From Chaetomium olivaceum (taxonomy: Eukaryota; Ascomycota; Sordariomycetes; Sordariales; Chaetomiaceae), in NCBI GenBank assembly GCA_039881045.1, contig JAYWVB010000027.1, positions 1 through 64,000 of the forward strand: a stretch of DNA of 64,000 nt, written 5' to 3'. Positions 46,759-59,812 of the stretch are shown one piece after another; the first letter of the stretch is position 1; each line of letters begins with the position of its first letter. A model generated the notes under the pieces. The model searched no databases, was not told the DNA's origin, and saw only the letters and a list, made by a program, of their open reading frames with translations. The position numbers were made by a program, and so were the translations under genes.

Positions 46759-49700
46759 TTAGACCCACTGGGCTTCGCCGTTGTCAGCGTTCCCCATGGG
46801 GCCGTTGTACTGCGGCGGGAACTGCTGCGGACGCGGAGCCTGTAGAGGGCCCTGGCTCTGCGGAGCAGGGACGGCGATAACCGAGCTGCTCGGGTACATA
46901 GCACCCGCTCCGTGACCGCCGTTCATGCCAGCGCCATGGGACCCATGGGACCCATTGACGCCGTTGGCGTAAGCGCCGGTTGCGAGAATGGAGGCGCCAT
47001 TTGGCATGGCACGGTTATGAGCCGGGCGCATCGAGATTTGACCGCCAGCCGGGTCGGTGGGCAGGACTTGACCGGTGTTGTTCTGGCCTGTACGAGTATC
47101 GTGGGTCTGGATCTTGGCCTGGATGCGGCGGCCATAGGGAGTCGCACGAATGCTGGGGAGGATCGGGCGGATGGACTCGATGAGCCGGTGCTTGGACATC
47201 GGAGTCGCATAGTCGAGGGCGGTCTGGATCACGTAATTGCCGAACGAGTCGCGAAGCAGGCGGTCGATCTCGCCAGGGGTCAAGAGTTCCGAAACGATCA
47301 TGTCCCGGGATTCCTCCGCAGCGCAGCGCAGGCACTTCTCGACGACGTTGGAGCTAAACTTGTGCTTGGAGAGCATGCCGATGCGGCCCTGGAACTGCTT
47401 AACCAGGGGCTCCGTGAAGGTCGGCTCGTTGAGATCGATGATGTACTGGACCACATAGTTGCCGAAGGGATCCTGAACGAGAGTGACGGCATGGTCGGTG
47501 ATGCGCTCAATGAGCCAGATCTTCTGGGCCCCATCGGCATGGTCGATGCAGCGCTGGAGGACGCAGCAGCCATGGCGGTGAGTGCCAACTTCGACGCAAT
47601 GCTTGCCAACAGCGTCGAAAATGAAGGAGGCATCGGCAGCGCTGAGTTTGTTCAGGCACTTCTGGATGACGTGGTTGCCGTTGAGATCTTGGATGAGTTC
47701 GACGACCTGGTTTCGGAGGGCCTCAACGATCAGGTTGATTTGAACCTGCGTGGTCACATGCTCGATCATCTTCTGGAGGGCTCGAGTACCATGCTGGTTC
47801 AGGGCGATCGTCACCATGTTCGACGTGGAGTTCTGGATCAGGACAGTGCGCTCATCATCGTTGCAGTACTCGAGCAGCTTCTGGCAGAGGTAGTTACCGA
47901 ACGGGTCGGTCATCAGCTCCACCACGTGCTGGTTGGTCTCGAGCCAGATCATGTGAATTTGATCCGGGATGCGATTCTCCAGCTGCTTCTGCAGGTAGCG
48001 GCAACCGTGCTGGTCCTTGCAAAGGGAGTAGATGGTCCCGCCAACCTGTTCAAGCGGCAGATTATTGAACCGAGCCATGGCTATTGGGAAGAACGTTAGT
48101 ACTGTAGAATAAGCGGACAAGCGACGCGAGACTCGAAGCTTACCTTCACTGTCCATCTGGCGGCGGCTCTGGATGACGCGTGCCTGGCTGTCCTGGTGCG
48201 GGCGAGGAGCCGGCGCCTGGTTGTAAAGCGGGTTGTAGCCGGTAAAGTTCTGCTGGGAGTACATGCCCGGAGGATTGCCGCTGGCAACCGACATGTTCTG
48301 CATGAGCATGGGAAGGGAGTTGTAGCCAGCAGTGGGCGGACCGCTCATGGCATTGTAGCCGGTATTCGGAGGGAAATACTGGTATGGCATCCCAGGAGCG
48401 GGTGCGGTCACGGCCGGCGCCCCAGCAGACGAAGACTGCTGCTGATGCTGCTGCTGGTGCTGCTGTTGTTGCTGTGCGGAGGTAGGCCCAAATGGCGCGG
48501 CGCTGGCTTGCAGTGTCGAGGTGATGGACGGGTAGTTGGAAGACTCACGGCCATTAGCCGCAGAGTTATCCGACGAGAGCTCCCGGTTGTGGCGACCGGC
48601 CATGGCGCCAACGGGGATACGACCAATGCTCGCATTGTGGTTGTGGAAATGCTGCTGGGCGTGGTTGTTCGCGTTGACACCCAGACCAGCAGTGCCGTTG
48701 GGCTTGACAGTCGGCACGTCGTTGGCCGAATAAGACTGGTGAAGCTTCGGAGGGGAAGTCATGATGTGGGCATTGGGCGCCGAGACAACCGAGGTAGCCG
48801 GTGCATCCATTGCCGTGGTCGTGGTCTCCGGGAAAAGCTTCATGCCGTCCATCGAGTGGCGGACATTGGCCGGGCGGGTGTTGCCGATGTTGCTGGCCTC
48901 GGACGGGGAACCGAGCGAGGCACCACCGCTGTGCTGGGTGGGGCCCATAGTGGACATACTCTGCTGGTGGCGATGCTTGTTAATGCTGCTCCAGCCGTTT
49001 GAAGGATGATGTTCGGGCCCAGAAGTTTGGGAGAGGGCGAGGTCCGGGGCAGCGGAAGAAGCAGAAGTCTTGTGAGAAAATAAAATGTTAGCAAGCCGAT
49101 CAAATAAAAAAGTTATGAGAATGCGGCGAGCTGATGAAAATGAAGATTCTAGGCAGGGAAAGCCAAGGAAAGAATTTGCGACTTGGTTGTTAAAAGCGAA
49201 AAAAAAAACCAGGTGTGGAAAAGCAGATACAACAACGTAAATTGCAATTGCTCGAGGGAGGCAGAAGAACAATGCGAGTTGGAAGTGTTGAATGGCAAGT
49301 GCTGAGTCGTGGGGCAATTGTTTCTCGTGATGGGTGGAATATGGGACTAAAAAGTCGAACTGCAACGCCAATTTGCTAGAACAGAAACTTAGGTGCAAAC
49401 CCAAGTTTCCGAAACTTGCAAAAATGGCAGAAACAGGAAACTTTTTAAAAGAATGGGAAGCAAAGTCAAGGGTAAAGGGGACAGCCAAACAGGCTGCTGG
49501 ACTGGACTGCAACCAAACAAAAAGAGAATGCAAACTCACCATGCTTGCATATGCCTGCTGCCGGTATAAGGATGTGAACGAGTCCGTATTGCCAACCTGG
49601 GCGGTGGGAGTGGTTCTAGCCTCTGCGGGTGTCGAGTCCTCGTCTCCGAACAGGAAACCGGTCGTGTTGTTACTGTCCTCGAGACCAATGTCGGTCAAGT

Positions 49701-51434
49701 AGGTTCGTGACCGGGTGACGGGCATGGAATATCGGTTAAGTCTGCAAATGATGTTCTGTTAGTGACCGAGTTCGCCTCGATGGTCCGCCTTGCTATAAGG
49801 AAATATTACTGTTGTGTGTGCGAAACCAAAGACGATGAGTGCGTCAGTGGTTGGAGTTGGGGAAAGGCCCTCTGCGCGCTGAACAATATCACTCGATCGA
49901 GATGCCGTTGACTGCGGGCGTTGTTGTGGAAGAAGAAGAAGGCGCGGGAAAGAGAGAGTCAAAGGTTGAAGATGGGGATGAGGATGGGTGAAGATGGGGG
50001 AGGTATAAATAGGCAGTTGTAGTTCTTGACGAAGGCAAGGGAAAATGATAATAGTTGGGATCGCCGCCCTTCAGCGGAGAGGACGCAGGAAACTGCGCAA
50101 TGCTATTTTCCTGCCCGCCGCTGAACGGTGGGTGAATAGGCCGGCGGTGGTGATGAGTAACAAGAATAGGAAGGCAAAGAGGGAGGCATTGGTATGAATA
50201 AAGGTTGCCGGCCCCGGCCGCCCTATTGTGCAAGCCTACCCAATTCAAAGGAATTGGGATGAAATGGGCCATGGATCCGCAACAATACCTGCCCGATCTT
50301 GAGGGGGAGGAAAGAGCTCGAGGGGGTCTCACGGGAGAGTAAAAAAAGGCAGCTGGGGCACGTTGCTCGCAGCCAGCCGGGCAAACCGGGGCAGCGTTCC
50401 ACGATATGCGAACAATGGAAGGAACAAGAGCAAGGCTACTTACGCGTTGGTTGAACGATGGCTTGTGGGATCCTGACGAACAGCCTCCTCTTTCTCGTCC
50501 TCGTCACTGTTCCTCCTCGAGCTCGGCACCGAGTGGGACGGCGCGTCGTCAAAGGGAAATCGGGACGGCAGAGTACCAGAAAGCGGCGAGGTGAGGAGCG
50601 AGCCGGACCGGCCTGGGCGGTTGTTAAAGATACCTGGCGGGGATGCGAGACTCGAGGTGGAATAGCGATTCGGCCTGGAAAAGATGGAAGGGAAACCGCT
50701 GGTCTCGCGGTACTCCGGGGGTGTTGTCGGCTCTGACTGATGCCCTCCATATCGAGTGGCCAAGTCCTCTTGCATCTTGTGAAGCTCCCTCTCCTCCATC
50801 CGCTGCTGGGCGTCCAGCTTGTGGATCTCGGCCTCGAAGCGCCGTCTATGCTCTCGGAGCCGCTCGTAGTCGAGCCTCTTTTTTTCTAGCTATTGCCAAC
50901 GTTAGCTAACTGTTCCTTTTAGGCGGTATTGCTCATAGCCCGAGACTACGGCAGCCTTTCCAGAGCAAGATAATCCACTGTGCCCTGGCAATGGTCTCCA
51001 TGCGCCCCGGGGCAGAAGACCAGGCCAAGCGCCGTGGAGTAGACGAAGGCACATACCAATTGAACTTTGTGCATAGCCTGCCGCAACCATTGTCAGCCTA
51101 GTGTCATGAATTTGCGACCGGTAGCAACAGGGGCAGTAGCAGCAACAGCAGCAGCAACAACAGCAACAGCAACGGCCAGCGCCTCGAGTCCTCGCCTGCA
51201 TCAATCCCTGAGTTTCCAAAAACGTACCGTGGTCGAACCGAAGTCTTGTGGTTCGGGGGCGACGCGCGGAATAGTGGTAATCGATGACAATGTTGGTACA
51301 CGACCGGAATCAGTGGTGAACCGGCGCGGCAGCAGAGGCCCGCCGTTGTTGCGCGGCGGCGACACGAAGGCGCCGCTGCCGCCTACTTGGGTATCGGCGC
51401 GGGGACTTTGCTGGTTTCGGAAAAAGTCGTCCAT
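46759..51434 (-). CDS. PUF/Pumilio-family RNA-binding protein
   Basis: PUF proteins bind UGUA-containing 3' UTRs and repress or localise mRNAs. Six minus-strand exons fit in phase: 51434-51228, 51077-51057 (21 bp), 50889-50444, 49741-49540, 49068-48144 and 48080-46759, giving 1040 aa. The N-terminus reads MDDFFRNQQSPR and GPLLPRRFTTDSGR. Next come a basic coiled coil (KKRLDYERLREHRRRFEAE), Ser/Pro-rich text and, across an intron, RSTNALNRYSMPVTRSR, so 49725-46759 is not a separate gene. A Gln/His-rich region leads to the C-terminal repeats: DQHGCRYLQK, DPFGNYLCQKL, NQHGTRALQKM, DLNGNHVIQKC, HRHGCCVLQRC, DPFGNYVVQYI, HKFSSNVVEKC and DSFGNYVIQTA, eight in all. The two large introns are 702 and 471 bp. 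No frameshift is seen. Confidence 0.9.
51133..51174 (+). repeat. CAG/CAA trinucleotide microsatellite
   Basis: An imperfect CAG/CAA repeat lying inside the first intron (51078-51227) of the PUF gene on the opposite strand, so it is not translated in the model given. Confidence 0.75.
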
Positions 51435-54400
51435 CTCGGCTACCCTCTGCTATTACAACAGCAATCTTCGTACACGGGGAGCGCAAATTGGACGGCGGTA
51501 TATCTTCTCTATAAGTCTGGAAAGGATTTGCGGTCAGCAGTCTGACTTGGACCGTGGAGGAGTCCGACGCTCGACTCGATTTGCGGGCACGCCCCCTCTA
51601 CCTGTCGCAGCAGCTGACCAAAGGGGCGCCGAGAGGGGCAGGCAAGGCAAGACATGGACAGGAAGCGCGACGAAGACCTTGGAGTCCATCGATTGTCCCT
51701 CCTGCTCCAAGTTCTCCGTATTTCCATGGCGGTGGTTGCTGTGCCGAGTCGCCATGGCGCTCCCCAGCCATCGGCTGCCCGTGCCCCCCTCTTGCGGCTC
51801 CCGCTTCACGTTTCACGCCCTCACTCTTTTCGCGACGGACTCGGGTTCGGAAAGCTCTGCAAGCGCGGCTGCAAGCAGAGCGCAAAGGGAGAACATGCAC
51901 TGACCTAGAGAAACAAAGTCTGTTGGCACACGCTACGTCCTGGAGACCAGGCGCAACAGTAAAGGGGGTCGAAGCAGTCGTACAAAAGAGCGTGGGATGG
52001 AGGAAGGCAGGTCGAAAGCGCCGCGTGCCTTGGGTGGAGGTTCCGGTTTATGGAACAGCCTACGTGCCTACCTGCAGGCGCTAGACAGACGGACCATTGA
52101 CAGCGCAGGAACTGCCCTGGAGGAAGTTCACTGGCCCTGGCCGCCTCCCCAGGGTTAGGTTAGGTCCCGGTTGGAGGAGGGGCCCAAGCTCGTGTGCGCT
52201 CCAACATCCGTCCATCATCCCCCACCCTTTTCTCGATTGGGCTGCCAGGTGCTGTGGGTCGTTCGCCCTGTGCCTGCCCCTGTGCTAACACCTGCCAGGT
52301 GGGCTTTTGCGCACTGCGCCGGGCCCATTGAAATCAACAGAGCTGGACAAGGATAGGTGGCCCGGCATGCAAGTCCGGACTGGACTCCTACAGTACACAG
52401 TTCCTCCTACATGTATGTATGTACTTACGTAGGATGATGAGAGCCCTCGACGCGCCCCGCCTCCAGCGGCTCGTAGACAAAACAGGAAAAGAAGAGAGGG
52501 GGGAAGGAGACTGGAGGACCCCCATGCTGCGGGACAGGCCACAGATGAGAAACAGCAGCAGCAACAAACCGACTGCGTAGGCGAGACGGCGCGGCGAGGG
52601 TAGGTTACATGGTCAACAACGGCGGCTGCTAGGTTATTTTGCTGCCCAAGCCCGCCAACCCCGGATTTTCTGCCCTACCGGGGCATTGCACCAATTCATG
52701 TGTGCATTCGCCTCCAGCTATAAAGAGGCCATATCGCCCGCGCTGATCAGAACAGGAACATGCAGGCCGGGCACACGAACCGGAGGTTCCCTTCCCTTCC
52801 CTCCATGCATACTAAGTATACAGGAGGTAACGCGGGGGTGCTTGCTCGGCATGTATTACAATGCAGTGGTATTCCTAGAGGAGTCCCAATTGCCGCCGTC
52901 CTTTCTTGCTGTTCGCGCGAAAAACAGCCGTTCAAACGGCTCCCAAGTGTTACACACGCGAACGGGATGATTTTCGCCGCCCTGAAATACATACAGACAG
53001 GTGACCCGGGAAAGCAGCGGTGTACGGGCGTTGCCACAATGGGACAAACGGGGTGGCAGCACGGCAGGACGGTAGCAAGCAAGTCAAGCCCGGCTCCAGA
53101 CAGCTGTGAGACCGACCCGTGGGCTGCAGCCCGTGCCCCCCACCATCTGACCTCACCTTCGACCAGCTGGCGGGTATAATAAGACAGGCAGATGTTTCCC
53201 AGGTTCGAACCCGGCCCATGCGCGTGCATGGCAATTTATGTCGGATGTTGCGTTGTGACTGGCAGCCTTGATGGTTTGCCGCTGGCGGCAGCAAGATGCA
53301 CAGTACCGAGTTTGGACGCTCCAGATAGGGGCTGCGTTGCGCTGCGATGAGCCGGGTTCGACAGCATCGTCGATGAGGGATGGTTTCCCTCTCTCCCTCT
53401 CCCCACTTCGTTGCGTGTGGAGATCAACTAAAATATTGACTAACAGGCGAGAACATTGCTTGGGTCAAGAATGATGTACCAACGAGGCGAGTTGGTCGGA
53501 GGAGGGGTCCCTCTGCTCGGAAGTTGAAGCCAGTGTGCTTGGAAAGGAGAGGCTCCACCGACGTGGATGTCTTCCGTCTCGGCTTGGCTCACCAATACGC
53601 TGACGGTCTGGGGTCTCTGTGATCCCGCCGCTTGCCGGCGCATCTGACATTGGTGTTCCGCATCCTTCAACAAGATGCCATGGAGCATGGCCACCCACCG
53701 CGAGTTCACCATTTTGATGCAACTGCAAGGTGGCAACATCGCGGGATGTTGTCCGCTTGTCTCAAAGCATTGGGAAGACACTGAAGACAAACTCGACCCC
53801 CAAGACCTAGTAACGGTGCCCCCCGTGCCGAAGGAGCTCGGTGTTGCATTTAACCGGATTCGCGACTTCACGCAGCCTTCGCTACGAAACTGACTCGACG
53901 GGAATCTGACTATCAAACATGGACAGCACACGCCTCCGGATCGACGTGGACACGGCCCGACTAGTTAAGCTCTGACTTGATGTTTTCGGAGACCGGTTGT
54001 TGACCACAGGCGATCTCGAGTAGCCGGCGCGTCCTTCACTCACGCTACCAGTTACTGTTCACTTCCAGAGTCAGAGTCAGCAAGCAGTTGGGGACTCTCC
54101 TGAGATATCCTCTGCTCGTCATCTTCGCTTCCCCCGCCGCCAACGGGCCGCAACCCCTCTTTGAACGTTGCAGCCAGGGGTCCTCGTGTGGAGCTCCCAT
54201 CCCTGCCCACACATGTCGAGCTCCCAGCCTCCCAACCCCTTTTCTTAGCATCCGCACAAGAGAGAGTGCTGTGTTGACTGGTTGAATCAACGCATCCCCG
54301 AACTCGGGGAGGGTCCAATTGCTGAAAGGCAAGCGCGCTACCCACGAAAGGCACAGAGCCAATGCGAGGAGCTCGTTCTGCGACATATCTGTGCAGCCCC

Positions 54401-55811
54401 ACCTCTGCCCGACGAGACGCACGGAGGGTATCACAGCCGACCCCGTCGATCTCGGTACGACCTTGAGGGTCTTGGCGGCTGATTCCACGAGTCCTTTTCC
54501 GAGGGACTCGAGGGATTGTCGACAATTCGACTCGGGACCGGAGTCGGGGCCTGATGAGAGCTCAACAAATCAAGGCCTGTCAATGTCGGGATCCCTATAA
54601 GGACTCATTCTGTGGTTGGCAGCATCCGACATGACGACAGCACAATATAGAAGTGTCCAACGTACATGTACTTCCATACATGTGTATGGTACGAGTATGG
54701 AGGGGTTACCTTACCCAAGAGTCAGCCTCATTTTCCAACCCCACAATCAAGCACTCAGCACCCCGCAGGCCTGCAGCAGCAGCAGCGTAAAAGTCGGTGA
54801 ACCTCGTTTCAGGGCCGCAAGTCCACTGCCTCGGGGCTCGTCAAATCTGCAGTGGGAGCGTTTCTTTCACGGGAATGACACCCGGTTATCGGTAACTAAT
54901 AAGGTGCATACATGAACTGGTGGAAACCTTGAATTGGAGACACACACTGGGAGTCGTTACACTGAAGTCGAGTTTGATCGTTTGGGATGATGCCCCGCTT
55001 AAAGAGCCCCCAGTTGAGTATGCCATCAAGGAACCGCTATCATGGCTTAATGCATTTGTTTATGAAACAAAAGCGGGTGGATGATTCAATTGCGCTTCAT
55101 TTCGTGCTTCGGAACAATGAGCGCGGGATGAGGGGTCGAACGTGAGGCGGGGTAATTGTTCAGAGCTGCCTTCTCTTTTCGGACAACTCGGCCAAGTGAT
55201 CGGCTCCAGGTCTGCCGCCATTGCCAACGGACTGGAGAAGAGCGTACCTATGTATGGACATTGAGCACCAGCACATGTCAGAAAAGGCCGGGCTCCAGAT
55301 GTGCCATGTCGTTTCACTGGTTTTCTTTCTGCCTAGTTTCTTTGCTCGGTTCCCATTGCTTCATGGTCTTGAATTTTGGTGGCTGTTAAAGGACCGCTTT
55401 TTTGGCCAGACGTTTTGTTAGGTAATTGAGTCTGAAGCACAGGAACTCACGGTCAGTCATAAACCATTAACAACTAGAAGTCGTCTTCTAAAACATTCCT
55501 CGATAAATAAGCATGTGTACCTTCCTAAGGGGTGAAATAGAGACATGAGCATGTTCACCCAAGAAGGCCATGTTTGCGTCCTAAAGCTGACAAAATAACC
55601 AACTCACACTGACACAAAGTGTTTCTGAGCTTTGGTTCGGTACTGGCCGTGAACTCCATGTGATTGATGGTGTGGGTCATCTGCCGTCCCCAACCATCCT
55701 TGTTGGGGCTTATCGTCCGATAAGGACAGTGCCGTCGCGGGGCAAAAAATAATTGTTTGGCCTGCGTCAGTTGCAGCCCCGCGCCTTCCACAGCACCACC
55801 GAACAGCCAAG
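51435..55811. other. Gene-poor 4.4-kb region between divergent PUF and RPC2 genes
   Basis: Both genes point outward, so two promoters are expected. No gene is firmly supported. A 157-codon minus ORF at 54525-54052 ends in an acidic Ser-rich tail, but it lacks motifs and overlaps a second ORF in another frame. A perfect palindrome, GGTTCGAACC, at 53202-53211 resembles a Pol III B box on both strands but has no tRNA acceptor stem around it. Short ATGTATGT repeats lie near 52410-52425. Confidence 0.45.
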
Positions 55812-58800
55812 ATGGGTGCGATCGACGACGGCTTCGAGGCGCTGCTGGAGCCTTTTTACAACGGCAAGAGTCTCACAGATCCGATATCCACCAAGGAAGA
55901 CAAATACCAGTTATTGCCAGCATTCCTCAAGGTCAAAGGTGAGTCACTGAGGCATTGAGACCCGTTGGGACGTCGACGGGATTCGCGGAATTCTGCCCGG
56001 CGCTCGTTGCTAATTTCAAGTCGTAGGTCTCGTCAAGCAGCATATCGACTCGTACAACTTCTTCGTCGAGCAGGAGATCAAGGATATTGTCAAGGCAAAC
56101 CGCTCTATCCGCAGCGATCAAGAGAAGGACTTCTGGCTCGAGTTTACCGACATCCGCGTCGGTACCCCTACCCGCAATGACTACAGCGATTTCAAGGCCC
56201 GTGACGAGGTCACGCCCATGGAGTGCCGCCTCCGGGACATGACATACGCCGCCCCCGTCGTTGTCGACATCACATACTCGCGCGATCGAAAGAGGATCGT
56301 TCGGAAAGATATCCCGCTCTGCCGGATACCTGTCATGCTCAAGAGCGCAAAGTGCTGCCTCAGCGGCGCCAACAACGCCCAGATGGAAATTATGAACGAA
56401 TGCCCCCTAGATCCTGGGGGCTACTTCATCATCAATGGAACCGAGAAGGTCATTCTCATTCAGGAACAGCTCAGCAAGAACCGTGTCATCGTCGAAGCCG
56501 ACGAGAAGACAGGCGGCGTCTCGGCCTCCGTCACAAGTTCGACCCACGAACGCAAGTCCAAGACCTATGTCATTCTCAAAAAAGACCGCATCGTACTCAA
56601 CCACAACGTTCTCGTCGAGCCGATCCCCATTGTCATCGTTCTCAAGGCCCTCGGCGGGCTCTCCGACTACGAAATCATGGAAGTTGTGGCGGGGGGAGAT
56701 GCGCGGTACCAGGACGACTTCCTCATCAACTTCGACGAGGCGACCAAGGCCGGCGTGTTCACGCAACAACAAGCTCTGGAGTACGTGGGCTCAAGGGTCA
56801 AGATGGGAGGACCCAAGAAGGGGCGATCAATGGCCGCACCACGGCGGAGCCCGGTCGAGGAAGGGTTGGATGCGCTGACAAACATCATCATCGCCCACGT
56901 TACCATCGAAGACCTCGACTTCTACCCGAAATCAATATATATCGCCATGATGGTCCGGCGTATCCTGATGGCTTCCCATAACCCCAAGCTCGTCGACGAC
57001 CGCGACTTCGTCGGCAACAAGCGGTTGGAGTTGGCCGGGCAGCTGCTCTCTCTCCTTTTTGAAGACATGTTCAAGATGTTTGTCGGCGGGTTGAAGGGAA
57101 ACATGGAGTACTTCTTCAAGAAGCCCAACCGGACCTCCGCCTACGACCCGGTCGGCCCCATCAGCAGTCAGGGCCAATACATCACGCAAGGCCTGAACCG
57201 GGCCATCCAGAGCGGGAATTGGAACGTCAAGCGGTTCAATATGAACCGCGCGGGAGTCACGCACGTCCTGAGCCGTTTGAGTTACATTGCGGCTCTGGGT
57301 ATGATGACTCGTATCAGCAGTCAGTTTGAGAAAACGAGGAAAGTCAGTGGTCCTAGAGCCCTCCAGCCGTCCCAGTGGGGTATGCTTTGCCCGTCCGACA
57401 CTCCAGAAGGTGAAGCCTGCGGTCTGGTCAAGAATTTGGCGCTCATGACGCATATTACCACCAACGCCGAGGAGGAGCCCGTCAAGAACTGGATCTTCGG
57501 TCTCATTCCTGGCGTCGAACCTATTCGAATGTATACAGGGACTGAGATGCACAAACCGGGCTCTTACATGATCCACCTCAACGGCACGCCTTTCGCTATC
57601 ACCAAACACCCGAAAGAGTTCGCATCGCGGTTCAAGACGACGCGGCGTCGTGGCCATATTTCCCCTTTTATCGGAATTCACATTAACGAGCATTTCTCGG
57701 CAATCCACATCGCCACCGATGAAGGGCGCATCTGCCGGCCCTATATCATCGTCAAGGACGGGAAACCAAAACTGAAGAAGGAGCACTTGAGGCTTTTGCA
57801 ATTAGGAAAGTCAACATTTGATGATTTCCTCAAGGGCAGCGTCATCGAATACCTCGATGTCAACGAGGAGAACGACGCATTAATTGCCATCAGAGAAGAC
57901 GACGTCAACCAGTCGACGACCCATATGGAGATTGAGCCCTTTACGATCCTTGGAGCGGTCGCCGGCCTCATTCCTTTTCCCCACCACAACCAATCCCCGC
58001 GTAACACCTACCAATGTGCTATGGGTAAGCAAGCCATCGGAGCCATCGCATACAACCAGTTCAACCGTATCGACACCCTCCTCTACACGCTCGTCTACCC
58101 ACAACGGCCCATGGTCATCACCAAAACGATCCAGCTCATTCACTACGACAAGCTTCCGGCCGGGCAGAACGCGACTGTTGTCGTCATGTCGTACTCTGGC
58201 TACGATATTGAAGATGCCCTTGTGCTGAACAAGGCGTCGTGCGACCGCGGTTTCGGACGCTGCCAGGTGTTCCGCAAGTACACGGCTGAGCTGCAACAGT
58301 ACCCCAACGGGCGGAAAGACAGACTGGGAGGATTCAGAAAGACGAAGCGGGCAATACCATCGCCAAGCACGCCTGCCTGGACAAGGACGGGCTTGCTGTC
58401 GTGGGCTACCGGGTGCACTCGGGCGAGACTATGATCATGAAGGAGACACCGATTGACCAGACATCAACTGGGATTGGTAGCGACCGCGGGTCCGACGACT
58501 TCCGCCCAGCCGCGATCAACTACCGCATCCCCGACCCGGCGTACATCGACAAGGTGATGATCTCGAATACGGAAAAGAACACGAGCATTGTCAAGGTCCA
58601 AACTCGCCAAACCCGCCGCCCCGAACTCGGTGACAAGTTTTCGTCCCGCCACGGCCAAAAGGGTGTCGTCGGTATTATTGTTGACCAGGAAGATATGCCC
58701 TTTTCTGACTCGGGCCTCGTTCCGGACATCATCATGAACCCCCACGGTTTCCCGTCCCGCATGACGGTCGGCAAGCTTTTCGAGTGCTTAACTGGCAAAG

Positions 58801-59365
58801 CGTCTGTCGTCGCTGGCGAACGCGACTACGGCTTCGGCGACGCATTCCGCTCGCATCCGGTTGAGGAAATGGGCAAGGTTTTGGTTGAGCACGGTTTCTC
58901 TTGGGAAGGAAAGGACTATTTCACGTCGGGCATCACCGGCGAGCCTCACGAGGCGTACCTGTTCAACGGGCCGATCTACTACCAGCGCCTGAAGCACATG
59001 GTGCAGGACAAGATGCACTCGCGGTCGCGCGGGCCACGTGCGATCCTGACGCGGCAACCAACCGAGGGTCGGTCACGAGACGGTGGGTTGCGGTTGGGAG
59101 AAATGGAGAAGATTGTCTGATTGCGTATGGTGCCTCGCAGTTGCTGCTCGAGCGCCTGATGATCAGCTCCGACGGCACGCAGGTTGACATCTGCGAGCGG
59201 TGCGGGTTGCTGGGGTACAAGGGTTTCTGCCAGACTTGTGCGAGCACGAGCCAGGTGACGCAGATGACGATGCCGTACGCGGCGAAGCTGCTGGTGCAGG
59301 AGCTGATTAGTATGAATGTTGGTGTGAGGATGCAGTTGGAGGATAAGTTCCCGCATCCGAGGTGA
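55812..59365 (+). CDS. RPC2: RNA polymerase III second-largest subunit RPC2 (Ret1/Rpc128)
   Basis: Core subunit forming one side of the Pol III active-site cleft; required for tRNA and 5S synthesis. Exon 1 is 55812-55938 (GTGAGT donor) and exon 2 starts at 56027. The Pol III type rather than Pol I or II is shown by the N-terminus VKQHIDSYNFFVEQEIKDIV and TDIRVGTPTRND. Hallmarks include GGYFIINGTEKVI, GMLCPSDTPEGEACGLVKNL, SYSGYDIEDALVLNKAS, GDKFSSRHGQKGVVG and a C-terminal zinc ribbon C-x2-C-x8-C-x2-C. Two frame changes occur, near 58331-58335 (GGATTCAG) and 59107-59111 (GAGAAGATT). One missing base at each would give 1155 aa, close to the yeast 1149. The gene is essential in yeast, so sequence error is the likely cause. 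Confidence 0.9.
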
Positions 59366-59812
59366 CGACGAATGGGTGGCGTTTGGGACTGGAGTGACTT
59401 TTTGTTTATTGTATGATATTTGGGTCTGGCTATCTGGTTTAGCATGGCGCCTGAAGATCAAGGAGTTAGTTACCTAGACGGGGAGCGTCGGCTTTGAATG
59501 GAAAATAAGCTCAGATGTTGCCCGTTTTAGGGTGTGTCTATCCTGTGCTGGCAGAGTTCAGTAGGCCTGACATCCGCGTCCCTGGAAAAGTTGGATTCAT
59601 GTCTATATATCTCCAGAAGTTATTCATGGAACCACAACAGTCCCCGGGTATTCAATACCGTATTGCCGTATACCATATAGCCCAACAATATCGTACCGTT
59701 CTTGCTCTTCCATCTCAGAAAAGTCTGTCTCCCTTCCTTTCCATCCTTCCCACTCGGTCTCTCCCCTTGACTAATCACCAACCCAACCCTTAACCCAGAA
59801 CCCAGAACCTCA
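59366..59812. other. Spacer between convergent RPC2 and RAD57
   Basis: About 450 bp of 3' flanks with C/T-rich text near 59700-59812. No gene. Confidence 0.45.

Noticed and set aside
46759..49725. PUF protein as a 988-codon intronless gene starting at 49725
   Set aside because: Good splice sites and family-typical text across the junctions show introns at 48081-48143 and 49069-49539, and coding sequence continues upstream of 49725.
53675..53893. Plus-strand ORF of 72 codons beginning MPWSMATHREF
   Set aside because: Plausible composition but too short, without flanking splice sites or recognisable family.
54052..54525. 157-codon minus-strand ORF with acidic Ser-rich end
   Set aside because: The tail resembles real disordered termini, but the rest has no protein character and a 147-codon ORF overlaps it in another frame.
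55812..59365. RPB2 (Pol II) identity for the large polymerase subunit
   Set aside because: The N-terminal region and the sequence around TDIRVGTPTRND fit the Pol III subunit RPC2 better than RPB2.
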